From Verrucomicrobiales bacterium (GTDB lineage: Bacteria > Verrucomicrobiota > Verrucomicrobiia > Limisphaerales > J093): a stretch of 64,000 nt of DNA. The stretch spans positions 124,001 through 188,000 of the forward strand of contig JABTUJ010000006.1 of NCBI GenBank assembly GCA_015075445.1, written 5' to 3'. This document shows positions 1 to 8,548 of this stretch, one piece after another; position 1 is the first letter of the stretch; each line of letters opens with the position of its first letter. A program made the translations under genes and the position numbers. The notes below the pieces were generated by a model. That model was not told the origin of the DNA, ran no database searches, and saw only the letters and a list, made by a program, of their open reading frames with translations.

Positions 1-57
1 CCGGGCGTGATTCGTGCAGATGGGCATTGATTCGCGGTTGAGTTCCTCGCGCCGGCC

Positions 58-864
58 TTATTCGCCTGGTGCGGAGTTGTCATCCACGACGCGGTAGAAG
101 CGCTGGGAGGCGGCGGTGGTTTCATCGGTCACTTCGCCGCCGGTGCCGTCCAGGGTCACGGTACGCCAGACCTCCCAGTCCACCAGGTTCGCGCTGCGCT
201 GAACGTGGACGTACTGGCCGGGCGGACCGCTGAGAAACAGTCGCAAGCGACCATCGCTGAGCAGGGTGGCAGGGTGGAAGCGGTGGGTTGACGGCAAGAG
301 GGTGACCTTGTCCCTGGGAAAACCATAGATCACGAGCTGGGAGAGCCACGACTCAGGCACGGCCAGGGTAAGGAGCGAGTTCCCATGGACAGACAACGTC
401 TGAAGGCGGGCCAATCCCTGCGGCAGGGTCAGGCTGGTGAGTTGGTTATGGTCAAGATCCAGCGACTCCAGCGCGGTCAGGGTCGAAGGCAACGCCAAAT
501 CGGGTATTGCTAGGTTTGAAACCATCCCGTCCCACCCCCATCCCCCGCGGAGGTTGAGCGAAACGAGGTTCCGGGCGGTTTCGAGGCCCTCCCAGGACTC
601 GATCAGTGGCAACGGTCCAGCTTCCCAATCCCAATGCTCAGCTCGCGCGTTCAGACTGGCATCCAGCTCGGTCAGGCTCTCCAGATCGGCCACGGTGATG
701 TCGCCCGGGGGCTCGTTCAGCGCCCGCCAGATCATCCGCCGCAGTTCGGGGTCGGGAATCTCGACGGCTTGGGCCATTGCTCCAGGGCCGGCGAGCACAC
801 TCGCTGCCAGCGCCAGCGCGGCGAGACGCTTACGAGGGGGGCGATGCGAGGGTCGAGTTTTCAT
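58..864 (-). CDS. secreted leucine-rich-repeat protein with FYR-type C-terminus
   Basis: A 268-residue protein. I start it at the ATG at 864, where a basic n-region and a hydrophobic stretch ending near GPGAMAQA form a signal peptide; the open frame runs further upstream but reads as low-complexity Pro/Arg sequence. Residues about 60-180 contain leucine-rich-repeat-like segments (ALESLDLDHNQLTSLTLP, LQTLSVHGNSLLTL). The last 70 residues carry the pattern 'RSANLVDWEVW ... QRFYRV', seen at the end of many secreted Verrucomicrobia proteins and also on two other proteins in this window. The LRR suggests binding rather than catalysis; the ligand is unknown. No Shine-Dalgarno sequence is visible. 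Confidence 0.72.
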   Translation of the reverse strand: MKTRPSHRPPRKRLAALALAASVLAGPGAMAQAVEIPDPELRRMIWRALNEPPGDITVADLESLTELDASLNARAEHWDWEAGPLPLIESWEGLETARNLVSLNLRGGWGWDGMVSNLAIPDLALPSTLTALESLDLDHNQLTSLTLPQGLARLQTLSVHGNSLLTLAVPESWLSQLVIYGFPRDKVTLLPSTHRFHPATLLSDGRLRLFLSGPPGQYVHVQRSANLVDWEVWRTVTLDGTGGEVTDETTAASQRFYRVVDDNSAPGE

Positions 865-1086
865 GGGGTTCTCATCGGCTGAGATCGAATGCGGTATGCA
901 GGGGAGTACACCCGCCTCGCGGTGGGGCGGGACGGGCCGCACCTCCCGCTGGCGGGCGGGCTCGGAGCGTGGCGGCGGACGGGGGCATGGGGGTCTGGGT
1001 GTGGAGGCTGGGTGCAAGGTGCGGGCCGGCCGTCGAAAACCTCGGCGGCGGCTCCCTGGCGATGGATGCAATCTGCCCACACGGCT

Positions 1087-1124
1087 CTTGGCGGGATTCC
1101 GCGGGAAGACCGGACAGGAAAGTT
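1087..1124. repeat. dispersed ~40-bp element, copy A, in an otherwise empty gap
   Basis: This is the most diverged of three copies of a roughly 40-base sequence (others at 8093-8132 and 9386-9427). Read on the plus strand the shared core is TGGCGRGATT, then a variable centre, then CGGGAARACMGGACA. It lies about 220-260 bases upstream of the LRR gene start. Apart from this and the TA promoter at 1311, the 865-1344 gap shows no gene. Confidence 0.45.
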
Positions 1125-1310
1125 GCACCGGTGGGTATGCATGGTAGAAGGCCTCGCCCATCCCAGACCGACGCCGCCAGCGTGGCTATTCGGGCACGAT
1201 CCACGACGGCAGCGCGGGCCAGCACCCCTTTACTCTGCAGCGCCCATTCGGGCGCTCGGGCGACGCCAACGAAGTTCGCAACACCTAGCCCACAGCCCCG
1301 TTGTCATCTA

Positions 1311-1338
1311 TTGACACTCAATGTGGTCGGCCTAGATT
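1311..1338 (+). promoter_or_regulatory. predicted sigma70-type promoter of the ParD/PIN module (leaderless)
   Basis: TTGACA at 1311-1316, a 16-base spacer and TAGATT at 1333-1338. Only six bases (GACGTC) separate the -10 box from the ATG at 1345, so transcription should begin at or next to the start codon and leave no leader for a ribosome binding site. The same geometry precedes five other short genes in this window. Confidence 0.6.
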
Positions 1339-1344
1339 GACGTC

Positions 1345-1605
1345 ATGAATGTTTCGTTGCCTCCGACGTGGGAACGGTTCGTGGCCAGTCAGGTGAGCGC
1401 CGGTGAATTTGGCAACGCGAGCGAGGTCGTGCGCGAAGCCCTGCGGTTGCTGCGCGACCAGCAGGAGCGCCGCGCCTCCGAGGAACTGCGCGCCGCCTTC
1501 GCTGGTGTTGACCCGCATGGCGGCCACGGAGAGCCCACGCCTCATGACCGGGCCTTGATTGCCCAAGCCGTCCGGCGGCATCGCCAAGGCAAGCGCCAGG
1601 TATGA
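1345..1605 (+). CDS. ParD/RHH-like antitoxin
   Basis: An 86-residue protein. Its first half (MNVSLPPTWERFVASQV, then NASEVVREALRLLRDQQ) is the ribbon-helix-helix DNA-binding and dimerisation region of ParD/CopG-type antitoxins; the charged C-terminal tail would wrap the toxin. The stop overlaps the start of the PIN toxin by four bases, the usual translational coupling of TA pairs. In this family the antitoxin, alone and with toxin, normally represses the shared promoter, here the leaderless one at 1311. Confidence 0.85.
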   Translation: MNVSLPPTWERFVASQVSAGEFGNASEVVREALRLLRDQQERRASEELRAAFAGVDPHGGHGEPTPHDRALIAQAVRRHRQGKRQV

Positions 1606-2012
1606 TTGTGGTCTTCGACACCAGCGTGGTCGTCGAAGCCGTCTTCTGGCAGCGAAGCACCGCTCGCCGCGCGCTGACGGGCTTGGCGCTGCGCCGGTTT
1701 AAGACCGCCGTAAGCCAGGAGATTCTGGACGAATACGCCGCCGTCACCGGCGATATCCGCGCCCGGCTGTTTTCCCAAGCCCAGCCTTCCGGGGCCCTGG
1801 CATGGATTGCTGCCAAGTCCGTCTGCGTGGAACCGATGCCGTTGGAGGGAAAACTCTGCCGAGATCCACGCGACAATGTCTTCGTCACCACTGCGGTGGC
1901 AGCCAAGGCGGCCTTGCTGGTCACGCAAGATCGCGACCTGCTCGCGCTGGAGAAGCCCTTCGGCGTTTCCGTCGTGACGCCCGTGCAACTGATTCGAGAA
2001 CTCCGGCTCTAA
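1602..2012 (+). CDS. PIN-domain toxin (putative ribonuclease), COG1569-like
   Basis: A 136-residue PIN-domain protein, full length for the family. The N-terminus VVFDTSVVVEAVFW carries the first catalytic acidic residue. The central Glu is in SQEILDEYAAV and the later acidic cluster is CRDPRDNVFVTTAVAAKAALLVTQDRDLLAL, in the order expected for the Mg-binding site. PIN toxins usually cleave tRNA or mRNA when freed from the antitoxin. It partners the ParD-like gene immediately upstream (ATGA-type overlap). Target RNA cannot be deduced. Confidence 0.85.
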   Translation: MIVVFDTSVVVEAVFWQRSTARRALTGLALRRFKTAVSQEILDEYAAVTGDIRARLFSQAQPSGALAWIAAKSVCVEPMPLEGKLCRDPRDNVFVTTAVAAKAALLVTQDRDLLALEKPFGVSVVTPVQLIRELRL

Positions 2013-2076
2013 CTGGCCAGCGACAATTAAGAGTGACCGGTGACGCTTATGGCCCCTAATAATTGTCGTTGACCAG
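2013..2076. repeat. inverted repeat directly after the PIN toxin
   Basis: Arms at 2013-2029 and 2060-2076 match at 15 of 17 positions around a 30-base loop. The structure begins at the base after the toxin stop codon, so it could act as a terminator for the TA mRNA. There is no U-rich tail, and the relic end of a mobile element is an alternative. Confidence 0.5.
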
Positions 2077-2638
2077 GGTCCCTCGTGCCTTTGTGGTGCA
2101 GGCATGGCGGGCTCACCGTCGGGTGCGGTGGGGATGTTCTCGGGGAGGCACCACAGAGGCGCGAAGGACCAGAGGCCGGGAGGGAGACAGCCGGAAGGGC
2201 GGGCCACGCGAGGACCGGCGGGCCGTCTCATTCCTCTGTGTCTCTCGTGTCTCTGTGGTGCAGCCATGGCGGGCTCACCGTCGGGTGCGGTGGGGATGTC
2301 TCCGGGGGAGGCACCACAGAGGCGCGAAGGACACAGAGGGCCGGGAGGGGAGACAGCCGGAAGGGCGGGTGCGCGAGGACCGGCGGGCCGTCTCATTCCT
2401 CCTGTGTCCCTCGTGCCCTGTGGTGCAGGCATGGCAGGCTCACCGTCGGGTGCGGTGGGGATGTCTCCAGAGGCACCACAGAGGCGCTGAGCAGCCACAG
2501 AAGAGGGCCGGAGGAAGACAGCCGGAAGGGCGGGTGCGCGAGGACCGGCGGGCCGTCTCATTCCTCTGTGTCCCTCGTGGCTCTGTGGTGCAGCCATGGC
2601 GGGCTCACCGTCGGGTGCGGTAGGGATGTCTCCGGGGT
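2077..2638. repeat. four tandem copies of a ~160-bp palindrome-bearing unit
   Basis: Units begin near 2077, 2232, 2400 and 2562. Each has a left arm reading CTCTGTGTCCCTCGTG then CTCTGTGGTGC, a loop with GGCTCACCGTCGGGTGCGGT, a right arm that is nearly the reverse complement (GCACCACAGAGGCGCGAAGG), and a GC-rich tail with AGACAGCCGGAAGGGCGGG. The fourth copy loses its right arm at 2638. The arms could form a hairpin of about 28 base pairs. Open frames across the array repeat with the DNA period and are not genes. Confidence 0.9.
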
Positions 2639-3224
2639 ATGGCTTCCCGCCGAGGGTTGCCCTGGACGAGCCAGGCACCGAACCGGGCCTCCCAAGTTCC
2701 GACTGGTTCTGTCCGCGCGCGCTGTCTCCCTCCACCCCGGGGAGTCCGACGGGTGCGCGTGATCGAATCTCCCGCGCCGATACGGGCTTCACCACTTTCG
2801 GCAGACTGGCCACTCCCGGTTTTGCGTAACGAGGCCGAACCGAGTTCGCGGGACGCTACGGCTCGCGCGTTGGCCTTCCCCAGCGTCCACGGACGGGCTC
2901 GCCCCAGCCGTGTAAGGGTCGGCTACCTGGCTCTCGACCATTTACCAGGGCTAACACGTTGCAGTTAACAAGAACCATCCAGCTTGCCTGGCGCTTTCCG
3001 AAGGACACAGACGGCCGGAAGCGGTGGGGGAGAGGCGGGGGGTGGAGGCGCGAGGCATGGGGGCGTGCAGGCACGGACGGCTCGAGCACGGCGGCACATG
3101 AGATGCGACTCATGCCCGGGTGACACACCGTTCGAGCAAGCGCGTTGACCATCACCTGCAACGAGGGCGCCAGCGAAAGATTTGATACACGATACCGGCT
3201 CCGGAGGGTCTAGGTTCAGCGTGC
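2639..3224. other. intergenic stretch with no recognisable feature
   Basis: Between the repeat array and the small membrane protein I find no convincing gene, RNA or repeat. Short frames here lack start signals and protein-like composition. Confidence 0.5.
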
Positions 3225-3596
3225 ATGAAGACGCTACCGCGTGACTCCCTGTTCTGGGCGCCGAGAGTCCTTTGTGTGCTCTTCGCCGCGTTCATCAGTT
3301 TGTTCGCTCTGGACGTGTTCGAGGGCAACCAAGGAATCTGGCGGACGACCATCGCCCTGCTCCTGCACCTCATTCCCACGGCGGTCCTGTTGGCCTTGCT
3401 GGCCATCACGTGGCGTTGGGAATTGGTTGGCGCAGTGGCATTCCCTGCGCTCGGCGCGCTTTACATCATCATGGCGTGGGGGCGCTTCTCCTGGCTGGTC
3501 TACGCCATCATCGCGGGTCCCCTGTTTCTTGCAGGCGGGCTTTTCCTGGCCAACTGGCGCCGGAACGTCAGACGGTTAAGGCGCTCGAACACCTGA
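3225..3596 (+). CDS. small four-helix integral membrane protein
   Basis: A 123-residue hydrophobic protein with four predicted transmembrane helices at about 12-30, 38-60, 65-85 and 88-107, ending in a basic cytoplasmic tail (NWRRNVRRLRRSNT). Aromatic and basic residues flank the helices as in a real inner-membrane protein. It resembles the widespread short uncharacterised 'DUF7670-like' proteins, but I am not certain of the family. It stands alone, with no operon partner, so no role can be inferred. Confidence 0.7.
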   Translation: MKTLPRDSLFWAPRVLCVLFAAFISLFALDVFEGNQGIWRTTIALLLHLIPTAVLLALLAITWRWELVGAVAFPALGALYIIMAWGRFSWLVYAIIAGPLFLAGGLFLANWRRNVRRLRRSNT

Positions 3597-3730
3597 GCCC
3601 GCATTTCTCAGAGGAAATGCCGGTAACCGTTGTCCCCGCTGGCGGCGCATCTCGTTCGCAGACCACCCGTGGTCCGCACCAGAGGCCAGCCTGGAACGGG
3701 AATGATGCGCGGGCAACAGGGAGCAGGAGG

Positions 3731-5986
3731 CTACTTCTTCAGGCGATAGAAGTTCGCGCTTCCGGTGGTCGGAACCGTGAGAGTCAGTTGATCTCCGGAC
3801 AGTGCCGGCGTGCCGCTCACCGGCGACCACGCCCCCGTCAGGGTGGAAGAACTCTCGAGGCCAAAGCCCACGGCCGAGGCAGGCCATGAGAGCCTAAGTT
3901 CACCGTTGGCCGTCAGGGTTGCTGCGAGAGGGACCTCCGCCACGGAGGACTGCGGCGTGAGGGTGGCGGCGAGCAGGTAAGGCTTGGAGGTGGCCGTTGC
4001 GGGTACGCTTGGCAGCACAATCTCTTGCAGCGACTTGGCGGCGTCCAACGGATACTGGCGGCGCAGCACGTTGAGGCCAAACGCTTCCGGTTCGCCGTTG
4101 ACGGCCTTCAGTCCCGTGAACACGGGGCCATCGGACAGGACCTCGAGGGTGCCGGAGTACGCGGCCAGCCAGAACACTCCGGGGCCCCAGCCGTCGCCGG
4201 TGCTGCTATCGGTGAAGTTGAGGTAGGCGACCTTCCCAGGGTTGTTGGCCGTGAGCACCGGGGAGAGGTCCACCGTGTAATAGCCTTTGTTCATTTCGTT
4301 GCGCACGTCTATGCCGAACAGGTCCATCGAGTGCAGCACCGTCGTCCACGCCTGTTCGCCCGTGCCGGGCCGATCCACGATGGCGATGCCGGTCAGGAAC
4401 GGGCCCCAGCCATTGGATGGCACTCCGTCGCTTAATCGGATGCGGATGATCTTCTCCGGGTTGTCCAACAGGTAGTTGGCCAGATTCAGCTCTTGCACGC
4501 CGAGGTTGGTGTTGTCCGTGATTTCGTTCCCGGTTTCGGCCACGTAATCACGTTCCTTCACGAACTCGCCGTCGGGGCCGGCGGCCACCTCGATGACGAA
4601 TTGGTTGCCCACGGTGACCTGAGCGTAAGCGGTGGTCACGTCGTTGGGCAGATCGAACTGATAAATCATGTACGCCGTGCCGTCCGCGAAACGGAAGTTA
4701 CTGCCCAGCGCGCTCTGGCCCGGATCCACCAAGTACTCGCCTTCGTTGGCGGCGCCCGGGCTGACCTGGGCATAGCGATGAATGTCCAAGGGCCCACTGA
4801 GGCCCACGACGAAGTTGTTGGCCATATCAATCATGACCTTCGCCTCCTCAGCGTGGTCGGGAAGATCGAACTTGTACGTGAGGTTCTGGCCGCCATCGGC
4901 GAAGCGGTGTCTGCGGTTGGATGGCCCTGACGCGCGGTTCTCGTAGAGGTAGGGCGCCTCGGCCGCCCCGCCATCGGTCCGGAACGCCGCGTAGACGGTG
5001 GCGTGGGCCGTGTTCAGCGCCGGACTGAGGTCCTCCTCAAAGAACCGGTTGGTACCCGTAAAGACGCTGATGTTCTGGATGTAGGGACCCCAGCCGTCGG
5101 CGGGACTGCCATCGGTGAGCAACACGTAGATTTCTCCGGTGCCATCGGCGAGAAAAGGGGCCAGCGGAATCTCGTAGAGCCTGAGATTGCCGAGCGCATG
5201 GTGATCCGTGCCGTACATCGCCATGGAATCGGCCACCACGGTCCAGCCTTCGGTGGTGGAAAACCAGGGATCGAGATAAGAGCTGGCGAGGGAGATGACA
5301 AAGTTGTTGCCCACCGTGACGCCCAGGGTGGCCTCGGTCACGTTGGCGGGCAGCGTGAACCCGTATTGGACAAAGCCGTTACCATCCACGAAGCGAACGC
5401 CCCCGGCGTTCCCGTTGCCCCGCTCGCTGAGGAGATAGGGCACTTCGTCGTCCGTGTGGGTCTGAAAGTAGAGGAGACGGTCCACGCTGCTGCTATCCGT
5501 GTAGGACAAATAGGAGTGATCGAACGCGTAAGGCGACGCAAACCACTCGGGAAGGGGGCCGAACCGCTGGGCGGCGGTTGAACCATCGGCGTAGCGGAAG
5601 ACGAGGGACGAGAAGGGATCCATGAAGGTGTCGGGTGCGGAAAGCAGCGCGAGGTCAATGGCGGTGTAGTTGCCTGAGGGGACGCTGATCGTCTGGCCGT
5701 TCACCGCCATCGCGTCCAGGCTGGAGGTCTTCAACGGTGCGAACAGAAATGAGGCTTTCCCGTCCGCCGTCAGGAAGGCGGCGTGGTCCGTGTAGGTGCT
5801 GGGCAGCGTGCCGGCATCAATCCGTTCACGGGCGGCCTCCAGCGGCGGCGTCAGAGCCGTGCCCCCCGGCTCCAGGAAGACGTCGGTGTCGAAGCGACTG
5901 CTGAGGTCGAGGTGAACTGGCTGCGCCGTGGTGTGGGTCACGAACGCCAGCCAGCCGGCAAGGGCGAGAAGGGATTGTGTCTTCAT
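3731..5986 (-). CDS. large secreted protein with three copies of a beta-type module
   Basis: A 751-residue exported protein. The chosen ATG at 5986 gives a signal peptide (MKTQSLLALAGWLAFVTHTTAQ). Three internal repeats are visible. A strand-rich segment occurs as RFVDGNGFVQYGFTLP, HRFADGGQNLTYKFDLP and FRFADGTAYMIYQFDLP, each leading to a GNNFV/ANNFV/GNQFV motif. A partner segment recurs as DGSPADGWGP, DGVPSNGWGP and SSTGDGWGP. This spacing fits jelly-roll or galactose-binding-like domains, so I infer carbohydrate binding; no catalytic motif is recognised. The C-terminus is the FYR-type domain (LESSSTLTGAW ... NFYRLKK). Confidence 0.75.
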   Translation of the reverse strand: MKTQSLLALAGWLAFVTHTTAQPVHLDLSSRFDTDVFLEPGGTALTPPLEAARERIDAGTLPSTYTDHAAFLTADGKASFLFAPLKTSSLDAMAVNGQTISVPSGNYTAIDLALLSAPDTFMDPFSSLVFRYADGSTAAQRFGPLPEWFASPYAFDHSYLSYTDSSSVDRLLYFQTHTDDEVPYLLSERGNGNAGGVRFVDGNGFVQYGFTLPANVTEATLGVTVGNNFVISLASSYLDPWFSTTEGWTVVADSMAMYGTDHHALGNLRLYEIPLAPFLADGTGEIYVLLTDGSPADGWGPYIQNISVFTGTNRFFEEDLSPALNTAHATVYAAFRTDGGAAEAPYLYENRASGPSNRRHRFADGGQNLTYKFDLPDHAEEAKVMIDMANNFVVGLSGPLDIHRYAQVSPGAANEGEYLVDPGQSALGSNFRFADGTAYMIYQFDLPNDVTTAYAQVTVGNQFVIEVAAGPDGEFVKERDYVAETGNEITDNTNLGVQELNLANYLLDNPEKIIRIRLSDGVPSNGWGPFLTGIAIVDRPGTGEQAWTTVLHSMDLFGIDVRNEMNKGYYTVDLSPVLTANNPGKVAYLNFTDSSTGDGWGPGVFWLAAYSGTLEVLSDGPVFTGLKAVNGEPEAFGLNVLRRQYPLDAAKSLQEIVLPSVPATATSKPYLLAATLTPQSSVAEVPLAATLTANGELRLSWPASAVGFGLESSSTLTGAWSPVSGTPALSGDQLTLTVPTTGSANFYRLKK

Positions 5987-6086
5987 GAGTTGTAGGCAGT
6001 TGAATTCTGGAGTTGGCTGCACTGTGGCCGGCCCAGGACGGACCGTTCAAGGCAAAACGAGGGAGAATGGTCCCTGCCGGCGTCGG

Positions 6087-6398
6087 CGGCGTGAAGTCTG
6101 GACGCCGTCCGGCGGCTACCACTTCGCGTTCCAATACCCTCCGGCAAGTCCCAGCCAGGGGGGATACGAAGTGCTCATCGGCGAGACCAGCGGCTGTGTC
6201 TACCGCTCCCAGAACGGCATGCCGGCCCGTGACACGATCCACCTCGGACCCGGTGATGTGTACCGGTGGCGCAGCCATGAGCGCTGCGTGTCTGAGGATG
6301 GGTTGCGTCTGATGCTGGATGCGCTGTTCATCTTCACGGTGAACGGAAATGGCCAGTTGGTGACGGACGTCCAGATCATCGAGTGCCGAGTTCAGTAG
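6087..6398 (+). pseudogene. 5'-truncated copy of the secreted protein gene at 7461-7967
   Basis: About 100 codons from TPSGGYHFAFQYPPA to the natural stop are clearly homologous to the C-terminal half of the protein at 7461-7967; for example SQNGMPARDTIHLGPGDVYR against SQNGMPAHEMIHVGPGEIYR, both ending in ECRVQ/DCRVQ. The first 70 residues, including the signal peptide, are missing and no in-frame ATG or ribosome binding site lies between the neighbouring gene and the homology. The two copies are about 1.1 kb apart in opposite orientation. Confidence 0.8.
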
Positions 6399-6438
6399 CG
6401 GCTCGCGAAAGCATCAGGGAGCACGCCCGCCTCGGGCG

Positions 6439-7401
6439 TCACCCGCCCGCGCCCCCGCGGGCCGGTCGATTGGCGGCAGTCGGAGACGGACTTGCGGGAT
6501 GAGGTGGGTGGCCTTGCCCATGCCGGGCGCGGGCATCGTGGTCGGCGGTGAAGTCGCCATCGGTGGATTCGAGGCCGAGGGCCGGCTCGGCGACCAACAG
6601 GGCGGCGGCGTGCGGCGTCAGCGGATGCAACTCGTCCACGGCGCCGGCGGAGCCGAGTCCGCCCTGCTCGCGGGGTGTCCGGGCGATGTCCACCGCGCCG
6701 GCGCCCGGCAGCGTTTCGTAGAGATGCACCTGTGCCTCGAACTCTTCGCCGGGATCAAGAGCGAACTCGTCCTCGAGGAACTCGGACAGAGGCTCGGCGT
6801 CGCCCCCGGGAACGATTTCCACCTTGTGCGGGGTGAGTTTGGCGCGAACCACGCGGCTGAAATTCTTGAAGCGCTTGCGTCGATTGCCGGGCGGCAGGGT
6901 CAACCACGCGCCGCGGGTGGCGCCACCGGGTCGCAGGTCGGGTCGCTTCCGGTAAATCCGCTCGGGCAGGATGGGCCGCAGATTGGACGCGGCCGCCGCT
7001 TCGAAGGCCTCGATGGCGTAGGCTTGCAGGAGCGGGCGATCGTCGAGGAAATGGTCCGGCAGCGCGGCGACGCGGCGGACGGTGTCCTCGATGTTGGCAG
7101 CGACGGCGGCGCTTCCGGCTTGCGCTTCGTCGTCTTCCGAAACCTCGAGACCACGGCTGTCGGCCAGATTGGCCGCTTCGGCGACCAACCCCGCGAGGGC
7201 CTCGTTCATTTCTTCGTCGCAGAGTTCGTTGAGGAACTCGGCGTGTTCCTCCGTGACGGGGTCGCTGACCGGTTCCCCTTCCTCGTAGCCATAAGCCGAC
7301 AGGAAATGGCTGGCGGGAGCCTCGAAGGTCTCGCGTGCTTCGGACTCGGCAGCGATCTCCTGGGTCTCGAAACTCTTGTCGTCAAGGAAGGGGGAGGGCA
7401 T
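6439..7401 (-). CDS. hypothetical acidic protein
   Basis: A 320-residue protein I do not recognise. Residues 1-130 are very acidic and helical (for example NELCDEEMNEALAGLVAEAA); 140-200 hold a basic patch (PGNRRKRFKNFSRVVRAK); the last 70 residues are low-complexity Pro/His/Gly. There is no signal peptide or transmembrane helix. The opposite strand is also open over most of this interval, but its conceptual protein has a less natural composition, so I prefer the minus strand. The gene sits between the truncated copy and its intact paralogue. Confidence 0.5.
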   Translation of the reverse strand: MPSPFLDDKSFETQEIAAESEARETFEAPASHFLSAYGYEEGEPVSDPVTEEHAEFLNELCDEEMNEALAGLVAEAANLADSRGLEVSEDDEAQAGSAAVAANIEDTVRRVAALPDHFLDDRPLLQAYAIEAFEAAAASNLRPILPERIYRKRPDLRPGGATRGAWLTLPPGNRRKRFKNFSRVVRAKLTPHKVEIVPGGDAEPLSEFLEDEFALDPGEEFEAQVHLYETLPGAGAVDIARTPREQGGLGSAGAVDELHPLTPHAAALLVAEPALGLESTDGDFTADHDARARHGQGHPPHPASPSPTAANRPARGGAGG

Positions 7402-7460
7402 GGCAGTTTAAGGAGGGATTGCGGTCGGGAGTCCAGATGGCGCGCAGAGGTATCCGCTGC

Positions 7461-7967
7461 TCATTGAACCCGGCAATCGAACAGCGCGATGTCCACCACG
7501 ACATCGCCGTTGGCGTTGACGGTGAACTGGAAATGCCAATCAATCGTCAAGCGGGTCCCGTCTTCCGCCACATAGCGCTCGTGGCTGCGGAAGCGGTAGA
7601 TCTCGCCCGGGCCGACGTGAATCATCTCGTGAGCCGGCATTCCATTCTGCGAATGGTAGATGGTTCCGGAATCCTCTCCTTCCAGGTAATAGTATCCGCC
7701 GCCACTGGGAGTCGCAGGAGTGAACTGGAACGTGTAGTGATAACCGCCCGAGGGTGTGTTGACCTCGCGCCACCGGATTGGCCAGTCGGCGACGATGCGC
7801 AGGGTCTCGTCGAGGCACGGCGTTTGGAATCCGGGAGTGTCCACGGACAGTATATCATATTGCCATGGCGTTACCTGGGCTTTGCCAGGGGCACCGTGGA
7901 GGATACCCGTGCTGAACGTCGCCGCGGCGAACAGGAAGACAGTGAGACGTTTGGCGCAAGTTTTCAT
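7461..7967 (-). CDS. small secreted protein of unknown function
   Basis: A 168-residue exported protein with a signal peptide from the ATG at 7967 (MKTCAKRLTVFLFAAATFS, cleavage near LHGA). The mature part is rich in Tyr, His and Gly: TPSGGYHYTFQFTPATPS, YYLEGEDSGTIYHSQNG, IHVGPGEIYRFRSHERY, then WHFQFTVNANGDVVVDI. This looks like a compact beta-sandwich. A truncated second copy exists at 6087-6398. No enzyme motif is seen and I can name no family. One dispersed element (8093-8132) lies 126-165 bases upstream of the start. Confidence 0.7.
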   Translation of the reverse strand: MKTCAKRLTVFLFAAATFSTGILHGAPGKAQVTPWQYDILSVDTPGFQTPCLDETLRIVADWPIRWREVNTPSGGYHYTFQFTPATPSGGGYYYLEGEDSGTIYHSQNGMPAHEMIHVGPGEIYRFRSHERYVAEDGTRLTIDWHFQFTVNANGDVVVDIALFDCRVQ

Positions 7968-8092
7968 CGGATTGAAGTTCGTTGCTGTTGTTTCGATTTG
8001 GACCGCCGAAGCCCTCCTGACTCGCCATGCCTGCCGTGTGACCCCGATGGGGGCTTGGCGTCGAACTCGAACCACAAAGGGCTTCACTTGGC

Positions 8093-8132
8093 ACTGGCGA
8101 GATTGTGCGGGAAAACAGGACACGTGTTTTGA
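8093..8132. repeat. dispersed ~40-bp element, copy B
   Basis: It shares TGGCGAGATTGT and CGGGAAAACMGGACA with copy C at 9386-9427 and more loosely with copy A at 1087. It lies 126-165 bases upstream of the secreted protein gene at 7461-7967, almost the same distance that copy C keeps from the next gene. It may be regulatory or a dispersed repeat. Confidence 0.5.
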
Positions 8133-8233
8133 GGAATGTGTGGGGGTGCGATGTTCACCCTCGGCCCGGGGTTCAAGATGAGCGATACGGAGTTGCTCGA
8201 AACATGAGGTGTATGCTGGATATCGCCTCCTAC

Positions 8234-8548
8234 CGCCAAATCCGCGGTCGCTCTGAATCCGCGGGACCACTCCCCCGACCTGTCACCCCGCCGATTCAGA
8301 GCCCCCGCCGATGGGACATTCGCCGAATCCGTCCTCGAAAACTTCCCCTCCCTCCCCAATCCGCGGTCGCTCTGAATCCGCGGGGCCACTCCCCCGGCCG
8401 TTCACCCCGCCGATTCAGAGCCCCCGCCGATTGAACCCCCGCTAACCCCATCCGCGGAACGATCCAACCCTGCCCCCAATCCGCGGTCGCTCTGAATCCG
8501 CGGGGCCACTCCCCCGACCTTTCACCCCCCGATTCAGAGCGACCGCGG
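8234..8548. repeat. three near-tandem palindromic repeats
   Basis: Copies lie at about 8234-8313, 8357-8431 and 8478-8548. Each contains AATCCGCGGTCGCTCTGAAT, a shared centre (CCGCGGGRCCACTCCCCC) and GATTCAGAGC near the right end. In the third copy the left arm CCGCGGTCGCTCTGAATC and the right arm GATTCAGAGCGACCGCGG are perfectly complementary over 18 bases, so a stable hairpin is possible; in the first two the right arm has changed. There is no gene in the 7968-8824 gap. Confidence 0.9.

Noticed and set aside
2077..2638. A CRISPR array
   Set aside because: Units are about 160 bases with conserved content throughout; there are no unique spacers between short repeats and no cas genes.
2063..2762. 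Repeat-derived open frames as a gene
   Set aside because: The predicted peptides simply repeat with the DNA unit in several frames and carry no domain.
6499..7467. Plus-strand frame opposite the acidic hypothetical protein
   Set aside because: Its composition is less natural and it overlaps no recognisable domain. The minus frame is preferred, but not strongly.
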